Shown piece by piece: positions 8,099 through 15,327 of a DNA stretch of 19,892 bases; position 1 is the stretch's first letter, and each line of letters opens with the position of its first letter. The position numbers were made by a program, and so were the translations under genes. The stretch covers positions 1 through 19,892 of the forward strand of contig CAJGDC010000038.1 of assembly GCA_904502005.1 (NCBI GenBank). Direction: 5' to 3'. The notes under the pieces were generated by a model that saw nothing but the letters and a program-made list of their open reading frames with translations, was not told the DNA's origin and did not search any database. The stretch is from an uncultured Alistipes sp. GTDB lineage: Bacteria; Bacteroidota; Bacteroidia; Bacteroidales; Rikenellaceae.

Positions 8099-8344
8099 AT
8101 GAAGAAGGTTCTTTCACTGGTAGTATTAGTTGCAGCTGTTGCAATGATCAGCTGCGCAGGTAACAATAATAAGAAGTCTAACGCATGCTGCGAGCCAGCT
8201 GCTTGCGAGAAGTGTGAGAAGGCTCCTGAGTGCAAGGGTTGCCCAGCTGAGGCTGCTCCTGCAGAGGCTGCTGCTCCTGCAGCAGAGTGCCCTAACTGCC
8301 CAGACTGCGCTAAAGAGGCTCCAGCTCCTGCACCTGCACAGTAG
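8099..8344 (+). CDS. Small cysteine-rich lipoprotein
   Basis: An 81-residue predicted lipoprotein with ten cysteines. The signal peptide ends at MISC, making C19 the likely lipidated residue. The mature part carries C30, C31, C36-x2-C39, C45-x2-C48 and C64-x2-C67-x2-C70, separated by a spacer of Ala, Pro and Glu (PAEAAPAEAAAPAAE) and finished by an Ala-Pro tail. The CxxC spacing suits metal binding or disulfide redox chemistry outside the inner membrane, but no known family is recognised and no function is claimed. Clean codon use like its neighbours, its own promoter and a strong terminator argue that it is a real, monocistronic gene, probably well expressed. It lies convergent with the sigma-54 activator gene. 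Confidence 0.85.
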   Translation: MKKVLSLVVLVAAVAMISCAGNNNKKSNACCEPAACEKCEKAPECKGCPAEAAPAEAAAPAAECPNCPDCAKEAPAPAPAQ

Positions 8345-8366
8345 TTCAAAAACTAAAGACAAAGAG

Positions 8367-8399
8367 TCCACCATCGGTTTACCCGACGGTGGATTTTTT
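8367..8399 (+). terminator. Rho-independent terminator after Cys-rich lipoprotein gene
   Basis: Arms TCCACCATCGG (8367-8377) and CCGACGGTGGA (8383-8393) pair with one A/C mismatch around a 5-nt loop, followed by six T residues (8394-8399). The T-run touches the stop codon of the convergent regulator gene (8398-8400), so the same hairpin may also end that transcript. Confidence 0.85.
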
Positions 8400-9534
8400 A
8401 TACATACATCTTTATATCCTCGGCGGTTATCCTATCACCCGACAAGATAATCAGCCGCTCAATAACATTCCTCAACTCGCGAATATTTCCACTCCAGCGC
8501 ATCCTTGCAAGCGACTCAATAGCCCCCGACTCAATAGGCTTAGGCGGAATGTTATACTCTTCGCATATATTTGCAATAAAGTGGCTAACAAGCATCGGGA
8601 TATCGCCATGACGAGCACGCAGTGGCGGAACACTAATAACTATAACGCTCAGGCGGTGGTATAAATCCTCACGAAAGTTACCCTTGGCAATCTCCTCTTT
8701 CAGATTTTTATTCGTTGCAGCGATAACCCTCACGTCTACATCTATATCTCGATCACTACCCACACGCGAAATCTTCCGTTCCTGCAGTGCTCTAAGGACC
8801 TTTGCTTGTGCAGAGAGCGACATATCCCCCACCTCATCCATAAAAAGTGTCCCCCCATCCGCCTGTTCAAACTTACCTTTGCGCTGTTTTACAGCCGAGG
8901 TAAAGGCTCCACGCTCATGCCCAAACAGCTCGCTTTCAATAAGTTCTGATGGTATCGCAGCACAATTTACCTCCACAAATGGGGCATCAGCACGGCTACT
9001 TTTTGCATGCAGAGAGCGAGCAACAAGCTCTTTACCCGTTCCATTCTCGCCCGTTATAAGCACTCGAGCTTGCGAAGGGGCTACTTTATCAATCAGGTGA
9101 CGAACATGTACTATCTCATCAGATTGCCCGACAATAGGCTCAACAGTTGTGGCGACTACCTTTTTGGTTTTATTACTCTTGCGAGCTACCGGCGACTGAT
9201 TATCTGCACTAATATCACCCACACAACTGCGAATTGCGCCTAAAAGGCGATTCATATCGACCGGTTTGGTTATATAATCAACAGCACCACGGCGAAACGA
9301 AGCCACAGCCGAGTCAATGGTCGTGGCAGAGGAGAGGACTATAAATGGTGTATCTCCCTGAGGGACCGACTCCACATCGTCTACAATAAGCATATCAACC
9401 TCACCCCGCTCAATGGCCTTAGCCGCCTCGGCACTACTCTCAACCGCCTGTGTAACGTACCCCTCAAACTCAAGTCGCTCGCGCAAATTATTTCGCACGC
9501 TTTTTGAATGTTCTAATACCAAAAGTTTTGTCAT
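8398..9534 (-). CDS. Sigma-54 activator, reduced receiver, no DNA-binding domain
   Basis: A 378-residue NtrC-family protein predicted to remodel RpoN holoenzyme by ATP hydrolysis. Residues 1-107 are a receiver domain with phospho-acceptor D52 or D53, S68 and K90, but the usual N-terminal acidic pair is E8-H9, and only about 16 residues separate the acceptor Asp from S68 where about 30 are usual, so the alpha-3 region looks deleted. A linker (108-132) leads to an AAA+ domain (133-378) with Walker A GENGTGKE (162-169), GAFTSA for GAFTGA (209-214) and Walker B FMDEVGD (231-237). It stops right after WSGNIRELRNVIERL and one helix; the Fis-type HTH expected near 400-450 is absent and the terminator follows at once, so it is not a frameshift artefact. 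It may act from solution or through a partner. Confidence 0.92.
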   Translation of the reverse strand: MTKLLVLEHSKSVRNNLRERLEFEGYVTQAVESSAEAAKAIERGEVDMLIVDDVESVPQGDTPFIVLSSATTIDSAVASFRRGAVDYITKPVDMNRLLGAIRSCVGDISADNQSPVARKSNKTKKVVATTVEPIVGQSDEIVHVRHLIDKVAPSQARVLITGENGTGKELVARSLHAKSSRADAPFVEVNCAAIPSELIESELFGHERGAFTSAVKQRKGKFEQADGGTLFMDEVGDMSLSAQAKVLRALQERKISRVGSDRDIDVDVRVIAATNKNLKEEIAKGNFREDLYHRLSVIVISVPPLRARHGDIPMLVSHFIANICEEYNIPPKPIESGAIESLARMRWSGNIRELRNVIERLIILSGDRITAEDIKMYV

Positions 9535-9557
9535 TGTCTAAAAGTTTACTATTTTTG
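9527..9557 (+). promoter_or_regulatory. Predicted promoter of DUF4290/nuclease operon
   Basis: TTTG (9527-9530), 19 nt, then TATTTTTG (9550-9557): the closest full match to the Bacteroidota promoter consensus in this window. The -33 box lies within the first codons of the divergent regulator gene. Transcription would start near 9562, leaving a leader of about 130 nt. Confidence 0.7.
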
Positions 9558-9560
9558 CAT

Positions 9561-9592
9561 CAAATTTAAGGCATTACTTTGGTAATCCACAA
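9561..9592 (-). promoter_or_regulatory. Predicted promoter of sigma-54 activator gene
   Basis: The minus strand reads TTG (9590-9592), 21 nt, TAAATTTG (9561-9568). Transcription would start near 9556, about 22 nt before the ATG at 9534. The -7 box lies within the region copied by the divergent promoter, so the two start regions overlap. Confidence 0.6.
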
Positions 9593-9693
9593 CAACACCC
9601 ACACCCTTCAGGGGCGGGATTAGAGTTAACAAATTTAGTTCAAACGGGATATTATCCACGACCAAAAGGAGTATCGGATAACCCCAAATAGTT

Positions 9694-10392
9694 ATGAGAC
9701 ATAATTACAATTACACTCGCCGCAAGCTCTATTTGCCAGAGTATGGTAGGCACATTCACGAGATGGTAGACTCTCTGCTGCTTATTGAGGATAGAGCTGA
9801 GAGAACTCGCCAAGCTAAGGCTGTCATTGCAGTAATGGGAAACCTAAATCCGTTGCTCAGAGACACCGCAGACTTTACACACAAGCTGTGGGACCATCTG
9901 TTCATAATGTCTGACTTTCAGCTAGATGTAGACAGTCCATACCCACTTCCTTCTCGCGAGGATTTGCAGCCCGTGCCACGCAAGTTGAGCTACCCACAAA
10001 GCTACATCCCATTCAAGCACTACGGCAAGTATGTGGGCAAGATTCTCAAGAGCCTTATAGATTGTCCCAATAAGCATGGCGTAGCTTCAACGGTAAACAA
10101 CATTGCCCGTTACATGCGTGCCAAGAGCTTTGAGTACAACCTTGAGCATCCGAACAACGAGATTATCATAAAGGATATAAAAAAGATGTCCGATTACGGC
10201 ATCGATATTGACGAGCAGTCACTAAATAATATCCGAAGTGACTATAAACAGCACCTTTCGGCACATCCTCAGCGCAACAAGGGCAAGCAAGCGCAAGCAA
10301 AGGGCAAAGGACGCACAGCTCAGCAACAGCAGCAGAAAAACCACAAAAAAAGCGCTACAAGGCACAACAACACACAGGGCGTTAGGAAATAA
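9694..10392 (+). CDS. DUF4290 family protein
   Basis: A 232-residue cytoplasmic protein of the Bacteroidota-restricted DUF4290 family, function unknown. The family part (about 1-180) is mostly helical and starts with the characteristic NYNYTRRKLYLPEYGRHI and contains the conserved MGNLNPLLRD and HKLWDHLFIMSDF. From about 188 the protein turns into a basic, low-complexity tail rich in Lys, Gln, Asn and Arg, with a run of five Gln; this may bind nucleic acid (inference). A GGAG about 25-30 nt upstream of the ATG is too far to serve as a Shine-Dalgarno. It is followed after 6 nt by the S1/P1 nuclease gene, probably in one operon. Confidence 0.92.
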   Translation: MRHNYNYTRRKLYLPEYGRHIHEMVDSLLLIEDRAERTRQAKAVIAVMGNLNPLLRDTADFTHKLWDHLFIMSDFQLDVDSPYPLPSREDLQPVPRKLSYPQSYIPFKHYGKYVGKILKSLIDCPNKHGVASTVNNIARYMRAKSFEYNLEHPNNEIIIKDIKKMSDYGIDIDEQSLNNIRSDYKQHLSAHPQRNKGKQAQAKGKGRTAQQQQQKNHKKSATRHNNTQGVRK

Positions 10393-10398
10393 TCAATT

Positions 10399-11253
10399 AT
10401 GAAAAAATTATTATTACTATTACTTGTGATTGTAACGCTTGCTTCCCAGGATGTAATGGCGTGGGATGGATGGGGACATAATCTTATCGCTATTATCGCC
10501 GAAAAGCACCTCACTCCAGAGGCGAAGGCTCAAACTGTAAAGTACCTTGGCTCACCAATTTACAATCATGCCACTTGGATGGACCTGGTGCCTTTGTGGC
10601 ACAAAAAGCGCATCCCCGGCTGGGAGCAAACATCATGGTGGCACATGGCAACCGTTGATAGAGTTGGAAAGAATAGGTATGCAATTAGTAACAAGCGTGG
10701 CAGTAATGGTGATGGCGATTTGGTTCCTAACCTTGTGAAGTGTATTGATAATTTGAAAAACTATCGCAACCTCACCGATTCTGCCGTGATGATTAATCTA
10801 AAGTGTGTGATTCATATGGTGGGTGATATGCACTGTCCATGCCACATCTATTACACCGAGTTTGAGGATTGTTTCTCACGCAAGATAGATGGCAAGCACT
10901 ATCGTCGCCACGACTTAATGTACATCTACTACAACGGCAAGAAAACTACCAATCACAAGGTATGGGATGGTCTGTCGATACGCGAGATTTGGCCAGAGTT
11001 TGGTACAGACTATGGAAAATTCCGCACGGAATTGGATAAGCTCCCTCAAAAAAGGCGTGAAAAGATATGTAAGGGGAGTATTGAAGAGTGGGTGTTGCAA
11101 AACGCTAAAGAGTGTCGCTTCATCTATGATGATATAACCCCTAACTGCAATATCGACCGTAAATACCTGCTTGACAACCAAGAGTTATCCAAACGACAAT
11201 GTTTGCGAGCATCATATCGTCTGGCGCATATATTAAATGAGTGTTTCAAGTAA
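10399..11253 (+). CDS. Secreted S1/P1-family zinc nuclease
   Basis: A 284-residue exported nuclease, predicted to cleave single-stranded DNA and RNA with three zinc ions. The signal peptide ends at VMA so that W22 becomes the mature N-terminus, as required because its backbone binds zinc in this family. All ligands can be placed: W22, H27, D62, H82, H139, D143, H149, H185 and D189. The usual HxxGDxHQPLH motif reads HMVGDMHCPCH (139-149), with cysteines at 146 and 148 in place of Gln and Leu, an uncommon variant that keeps the ligands. It lies 6 nt after the DUF4290 gene. A role in scavenging external nucleic acid for nucleotides or phosphate is inferred. Confidence 0.93.
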   Translation: MKKLLLLLLVIVTLASQDVMAWDGWGHNLIAIIAEKHLTPEAKAQTVKYLGSPIYNHATWMDLVPLWHKKRIPGWEQTSWWHMATVDRVGKNRYAISNKRGSNGDGDLVPNLVKCIDNLKNYRNLTDSAVMINLKCVIHMVGDMHCPCHIYYTEFEDCFSRKIDGKHYRRHDLMYIYYNGKKTTNHKVWDGLSIREIWPEFGTDYGKFRTELDKLPQKRREKICKGSIEEWVLQNAKECRFIYDDITPNCNIDRKYLLDNQELSKRQCLRASYRLAHILNECFK

Positions 11254-11376
11254 AAAGAGTGTTAGGAAGTTGATAGAATCACTCAGTATCCGGCAAAAAA
11301 ATAGTCAAAAACCACCCATCATCACACAAATAAGCACAATACATACAAGTATTAGCTCGTTTTAGAAAAAAAATAT

Positions 11377-11384
11377 TATCTTTG
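11377..11384 (+). promoter_or_regulatory. Predicted -7 box for thioredoxin-like/lpxH/thyA/folA operon
   Basis: TATCTTTG matches TAnnTTTG; transcription would start near 11390, about 28 nt before the ATG at 11418. No good -33 element is seen. The rest of the 164-nt gap (11254-11417) is A-rich; a weak GAGTG/CACTC pair at 11258-11285 has no T-run. Confidence 0.5.
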
Positions 11385-11417
11385 TTGTTTGATTTTGAAT
11401 CTGAAATAGATAATTGT

Positions 11418-12542
11418 ATGAAGAATACCTTTTTAGCACTGCTTTGTGCAACACTTCTCTGCTGCAGCTGCAGCAATAAAGATGTCCGTATCAGCGGAAA
11501 GTTCTTTGGTCTTACAGCCAAAAGCGTATATCTTGAGCAGATGACCGCCTCTGGTCAGACTATTATTGACTCTGTAGAGCTTGCAAAAGATGGCTCATAC
11601 CGCTTTGTTGTTAAGAATGTACCTCAGACACCGTCAATCTACAACATCATCTACAACAACGAGCGCGTTCCGCTACTACTGACTGCAGGCGAGAGCGTAA
11701 CTGTCGGCTCTATGGGCTCTGTACTGGCAAACTACACCGTCAGCGGTTCTAAGGAGTCGGAACTTCTGCGCGAGTTTAACCGCGAGTATATTGCCGGCAT
11801 GCAGGAGCTCAACGCAAAGGTTGCTGCCTATGCAGAGGCTGGCGAGGCTTCACGCAATGAGATTGCACAGCTCTACACTGCAAAGCTTCGCGAGATTAAG
11901 CGCAACCAGATTTCATTCATCATCAAGAATAAGAGCTCAATAGCAGCAGTTTATGCCCTCTATCAGCGTCTGCCTGATGAGAAGTACTTAGTAAACTCTG
12001 AGAGCGACCTTATCTACTTCCGCACCGTTGCAGATGCTGTGTGCAAGCGCTACCCTACATCACCATTTGTAGTGACACTGCGTAACGACGTTGCCCGCAT
12101 GGAGGCTCAGACTTCACTGCTCAATACCATTGAGGAGCGTGACTATCCCGATATTGTTGCTGACGATATGTATGGCAACAAGGTTAAACTTTCAGAGTTT
12201 GAGGGCAATGTTATCCTCGTAGATTTCTGGGCGGCCGAGCTTGGTAATAGTAACGCCCTAAATGCCGACCTCAAGAGCATCTACGAGAAGTATGAGGCTG
12301 AGGGCTTCCGCGTATATCAGGTATCTTTTGACACCTCAAAGGCTACATGGATTAAGGCTGTTCAGGAGCAGAAGCTCCCTTGGGCATCAGTATGCGACTT
12401 CCGTGGTCAGGCTTCACCTATTATGGGTGTGTACAATGTGCGTTCTCTGCCGTCAAACTATCTAATTGACCGCAATGGCCATATTGTAGCTAAGAACATC
12501 TACAGCGATGCACTTGAGCAGCAGCTTAAGAAGATTCTCTAA
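11418..12542 (+). CDS. Thioredoxin-fold lipoprotein lacking CxxC (TlpA/DUF4369-like)
   Basis: A 374-residue predicted lipoprotein. The N-terminus MKNTFLALLCATLLCCSCSNK carries a Cys cluster; C16 or C18 is the lipidated residue. Residues 22-110 look like the DUF4369 beta domain (ISGKFFGLTAKSVYLEQ…DGSYRF), 112-235 is a helical linker, and 240-374 is a TlpA/AhpC-type thioredoxin fold. Where family members have WCGPC after VDFWA, this protein reads ELGNS (274-278), so both catalytic cysteines are replaced (L275, S278). The cis-Pro loop (LPSNYLID, P345) is kept, so the fold is probably intact but not a thiol oxidoreductase. ATG at 11418 is chosen over upstream TTG codons because it gives the lipoprotein signal. 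It is followed by lpxH after 15 nt. Confidence 0.93.
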   Translation: MKNTFLALLCATLLCCSCSNKDVRISGKFFGLTAKSVYLEQMTASGQTIIDSVELAKDGSYRFVVKNVPQTPSIYNIIYNNERVPLLLTAGESVTVGSMGSVLANYTVSGSKESELLREFNREYIAGMQELNAKVAAYAEAGEASRNEIAQLYTAKLREIKRNQISFIIKNKSSIAAVYALYQRLPDEKYLVNSESDLIYFRTVADAVCKRYPTSPFVVTLRNDVARMEAQTSLLNTIEERDYPDIVADDMYGNKVKLSEFEGNVILVDFWAAELGNSNALNADLKSIYEKYEAEGFRVYQVSFDTSKATWIKAVQEQKLPWASVCDFRGQASPIMGVYNVRSLPSNYLIDRNGHIVAKNIYSDALEQQLKKIL

Positions 12543-12557
12543 CAGTTTGGTTAGATA

Positions 12558-13271
12558 ATGATATATTTTGCATCCGACATACATCTTGGTAGTGGCGATA
12601 AAGCCACACAAAGGAGTACCGAGAGGCGTTTTGTGCAGTGGCTAGATAGCATCAAGTCTACTGCCGAGGCGCTCTTTCTTGTCGGGGACATTTTTGATTT
12701 CTGGTTTGAGTATAACCGCGTTGTACCAAAGGGTTTTGTGCGTGCGCTCGCGAAGCTTGCCGAGCTGACCGATAGTGGCGTAAGGGTTGTTATGCTTACG
12801 GGTAACCACGATATGTGGGTGGGCAGCTATCTTACAGAGGAGTGCGGCGTGGAGTTGTATACTAAGCCTCAAATCTTTACACTTAAGGGCAAGCGTCTCT
12901 TTGTTTCGCATGGAGATAATACCAACATCAAGGGGCAGCCAATGCTTAAGTTGATAAATGCAATTTTCCGCTCAAAGGTGTTGCGCGCAATTTTCTCATG
13001 GATTATCCATCCCGACCTATTCCTTCGCTTTGGGCAGTGGTGGAGCGGCTCATCTCGCAAGGCTCACAAGGCTCAAACCGACCTCAGATACCTTGACCCG
13101 CTAATTGAGTACGCCACACACTATAAAGAGGCAGAGGTAGACCATTTTATCTTTGGGCATATCCACATCCCACATCAAACCCCAAATATCACCTTCCTCG
13201 GCAATTGGACAGAGGGTTGCTCATGGGCAGAGCTTGACGATAACGGCACTATTAACCTAAAAAACAGGTAG
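12558..13271 (+). CDS. lpxH: UDP-2,3-diacylglucosamine diphosphatase (LpxH-type)
   Basis: Predicted to hydrolyse UDP-2,3-diacylglucosamine to lipid X, the fourth step of lipid A synthesis, at the inner face of the cytoplasmic membrane. The 237-residue protein is a calcineurin-like metallophosphoesterase with all metal motifs: SDIHLG (D7, H9), GDIFDFW (D44), GNHD (N83, H84), SHGD (H118) and GHIHIP (H201, H203). The [10 protein letters not shown] segment and the overall length are typical of LpxH and its Bacteroidota homologues. It starts 15 nt after the thioredoxin-fold lipoprotein gene and ends 2 nt before thyA, pointing to one operon. A related phosphoesterase of other specificity remains possible. 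Confidence 0.9.
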   Translation: MIYFASDIHLGSGDKATQRSTERRFVQWLDSIKSTAEALFLVGDIFDFWFEYNRVVPKGFVRALAKLAELTDSGVRVVMLTGNHDMWVGSYLTEECGVELYTKPQIFTLKGKRLFVSHGDNTNIKGQPMLKLINAIFRSKVLRAIFSWIIHPDLFLRFGQWWSGSSRKAHKAQTDLRYLDPLIEYATHYKEAEVDHFIFGHIHIPHQTPNITFLGNWTEGCSWAELDDNGTINLKNR

Positions 13272-13273
13272 TT

Positions 13274-14173
13274 ATGAAACAATATCACGACCTTCTTAAT
13301 CGTATAATGACTCAAGGTGTAGTCAAGAGTGACCGCACTGGCACCGGCACGAAGAGCGTCTTTGGTCATCAGATGCGCTTTGACCTTAGCGAGGGCTTTC
13401 CTTTGCTTACAACCAAGAAGGTATTTCTTAAGGGTATTATTCATGAACTACTATGGTTTCTTAATGGCGACACAAACATTAAGTATCTGATAGATAATGG
13501 CGTACACATCTGGGACAACGACGCCTTCCGCCACTATAACAACCTCTGCGTAAAAAATGGCGTGCTTCCAGTAGATATGCCTACATTCCTTGATGCGGCG
13601 CAAAATGGTATCGACTCTCCGATTGAGGGCTACACTTTTGGTGACCTTAACCGCGTATATGGTTGCCAGTGGAGAAGCTGGGGATGCGCAGACGGCACAA
13701 CCATTGACCAGATTAGCCAAGTTATTGAGACTATCAAGAACAACCCAGATTCACGTCGTATGATTGTTTCGGCATGGAATGTTGCCGATATTGAGGGTAT
13801 GGCCTTGCCGCCCTGCCATGTGCTGTTCCAATTCTATGTAGCGGAGGGCAAACTCTCATGCATGCTCTACCAGCGTAGTGCAGATACCTTCCTCGGCGTG
13901 CCATTTAATATTGCATCGTATGCTCTGCTGACTATGATGATTGCACAGGTTTGCGGTCTTGAGCCGGGAGAGTTTATACACACACTTGGAGACACTCATC
14001 TCTACCTGAACCATCTTGAGCAGGCTGCTGAGCAACTCTCTCGCACGCCACGAGCACTACCAAAGATGCGCCTAAATCCTGACGTAAAGTCCATTTTTGA
14101 TTTTAAGTATGAGGACTTTACCCTCGAGGATTACGACCCATATCCAACCATTAAAGCCCCAATGTCTTTCTAA
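13274..14173 (+). CDS. thyA: Thymidylate synthase
   Basis: Converts dUMP to dTMP using methylenetetrahydrofolate, producing dihydrofolate. The 299 residues hold the nucleophile C181 in [13 protein letters not shown], the phosphate-binding R21 region (SDRTGTGT), RRMIVSAWN (161-169) and the C-terminal folate loop ending in AP-M-SF. It is about 35 residues longer than the E. coli enzyme because of an insertion near 84-118, as in the long form known from Lactobacillus casei. The stop overlaps the folA start by 1 nt (TAATG). The pair forms a functional couple: DHFR recycles the dihydrofolate made here. Confidence 0.98.
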   Translation: MKQYHDLLNRIMTQGVVKSDRTGTGTKSVFGHQMRFDLSEGFPLLTTKKVFLKGIIHELLWFLNGDTNIKYLIDNGVHIWDNDAFRHYNNLCVKNGVLPVDMPTFLDAAQNGIDSPIEGYTFGDLNRVYGCQWRSWGCADGTTIDQISQVIETIKNNPDSRRMIVSAWNVADIEGMALPPCHVLFQFYVAEGKLSCMLYQRSADTFLGVPFNIASYALLTMMIAQVCGLEPGEFIHTLGDTHLYLNHLEQAAEQLSRTPRALPKMRLNPDVKSIFDFKYEDFTLEDYDPYPTIKAPMSF

Positions 14174-14652
14174 TGATTAACATTATTGTAGCAGTCGCAA
14201 AAAATGGTGTAATTGGCGACAAGAACTCCCTTCTGTGGCACATCCGCGAGGATATGGTCCACTTCCGCACGCTTACATCCGGCCACCCGGTAATTATGGG
14301 TCGCAAGACCTATGACAGTATCGGCAGACCGCTACCAAAGCGCACCAATGTGGTCATTACACGCGACACAGAGTTACAAATTGAGGGCTGCACAATGGCA
14401 CACTCCCTTGAGGAGGCAATAGCGCTATTCGACCCTGAGGAGGAGATATTTATCATCGGCGGAGCTCAGATTTATACACAAGCGCTACCACTTGCCCACC
14501 GTATATATCTCACTGTTGTAGAGCGCGAATATCAGGGAGACACATCATTCCCAGCTATAGACTACTCTATATGGAAACAGACCTCGCGCGAAGATTTCTC
14601 TTCTGGCGAGGCCTTTGAATACCCATTCTCATTTATCACTCTGGAGAGATAA
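14173..14652 (+). CDS. folA: Dihydrofolate reductase
   Basis: Reduces dihydrofolate to tetrahydrofolate with NADPH. The 159-residue protein aligns with E. coli DHFR without register shift: the active-site acid is D27 in WHIRED, the NADPH loop GRKTYDSIG is at 43-51 and IIGGAQIY at 94-101. The usual Pro21 before the Trp is Leu (LLWHI), a small departure. The ATG shares its first base with the last base of the thyA stop, so translation is likely coupled. The stop codon directly abuts the stop of the convergent nitroreductase gene with no spacer. Confidence 0.97.
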   Translation: MINIIVAVAKNGVIGDKNSLLWHIREDMVHFRTLTSGHPVIMGRKTYDSIGRPLPKRTNVVITRDTELQIEGCTMAHSLEEAIALFDPEEEIFIIGGAQIYTQALPLAHRIYLTVVEREYQGDTSFPAIDYSIWKQTSREDFSSGEAFEYPFSFITLER

Positions 14653-15282
14653 CTACTCCACAAAAGCGATTTTTGACTCGTCACGAGGTTTTGCCTCTGG
14701 GCTCTGGTCAGGATAACCAATAGCGATAGCAAACTGCAGCGCATATCCCTCTGGCAGGTTAAGATCTGCGAGGAACTTCGCACCCGCCTCAGAGTTCATA
14801 AAGCCTACAGGGCTGCCGAGGCAGCAAGTTCCCAGGCCTAACTCATATGCCGCAAGCATAATATTCTGACCAAGGATACCACAATCTACACCAGCATAAG
14901 CACTTGGCTGGGCAGCCACAAAGATAACCGCAGGGGCATTGCGGAACATATTCTTGAAACCATCAACAAGCAGGTGGTCACCCATTGGAGTACCCTTGAT
15001 AGTCTCAACATAGACAGCAGTACATGCATCAATCCACTCCTTGCTATCAACAAGACGCAGAGCCCACGCCTGACGATTCATTGCATTTGGAGCAGCAATG
15101 CCAGCCTTAGCTACGGTAAGTAACTTCTCTCGCTCAACAGGAGTATCTTTATACTCGCGTATGCTACGACGAGAGTGAATAGCCTCAATAACCGAGAGCT
15201 TCTGCTCTGGCTTTGGCACAGCAATACGAAGTGCAATAAGCGCAGTAGCACAAAGGATGACAGTAATAACAATCTGTTTCAT
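14653..15282 (-). CDS. Membrane-anchored or exported nitroreductase family protein
   Basis: A 209-residue FMN-dependent nitroreductase-like oxidoreductase. The FMN-binding start of the family is clear (IHSRRSIREYKDTPV, 35-49), as are PNAMNRQAWALRLV (about 65-78) and the late GLGTCCLGSP segment. Unusually for the family, a hydrophobic N-terminal segment (MKQIVITVILCATALIALRI) precedes the domain, suggesting a membrane anchor or signal peptide; the Cys in VILC is not in a good lipobox. Substrate and electron donor are unknown. It is probably the last gene of the pepE-yraN set (45 nt gap), and its stop touches that of folA. Confidence 0.9.
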   Translation of the reverse strand: MKQIVITVILCATALIALRIAVPKPEQKLSVIEAIHSRRSIREYKDTPVEREKLLTVAKAGIAAPNAMNRQAWALRLVDSKEWIDACTAVYVETIKGTPMGDHLLVDGFKNMFRNAPAVIFVAAQPSAYAGVDCGILGQNIMLAAYELGLGTCCLGSPVGFMNSEAGAKFLADLNLPEGYALQFAIAIGYPDQSPEAKPRDESKIAFVE

Positions 15283-15327
15283 AATTCGAAGGTTTTTATT
15301 GGTTTTTTATCTGTTGTAAAATCTATA

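Noticed and set aside
8083..8349. Ala/Gly/Ser-rich open frame opposite the Cys-rich lipoprotein gene
   Set aside because: The residues are the mirror of GCT/GCA and TGC codons on the real strand; no start context or promoter fits it.
9541..9693. Riboswitch in the DUF4290 leader
   Set aside because: The 130-nt leader has only a short CCC/GGG pairing around 9605-9617 and no motif of a known riboswitch class.
11254..11417. Possible small gene or RNA between the S1/P1 nuclease and thioredoxin-like genes
   Set aside because: The stretch is A-rich, open frames there are shadows or very short, and only a -7 promoter box is convincing.
13522..13630. Insertion of about 35 residues in thyA compared with the E. 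coli enzyme
   Set aside because: Long-form thymidylate synthases with an insertion at this place are well known, so it is normal family variation.
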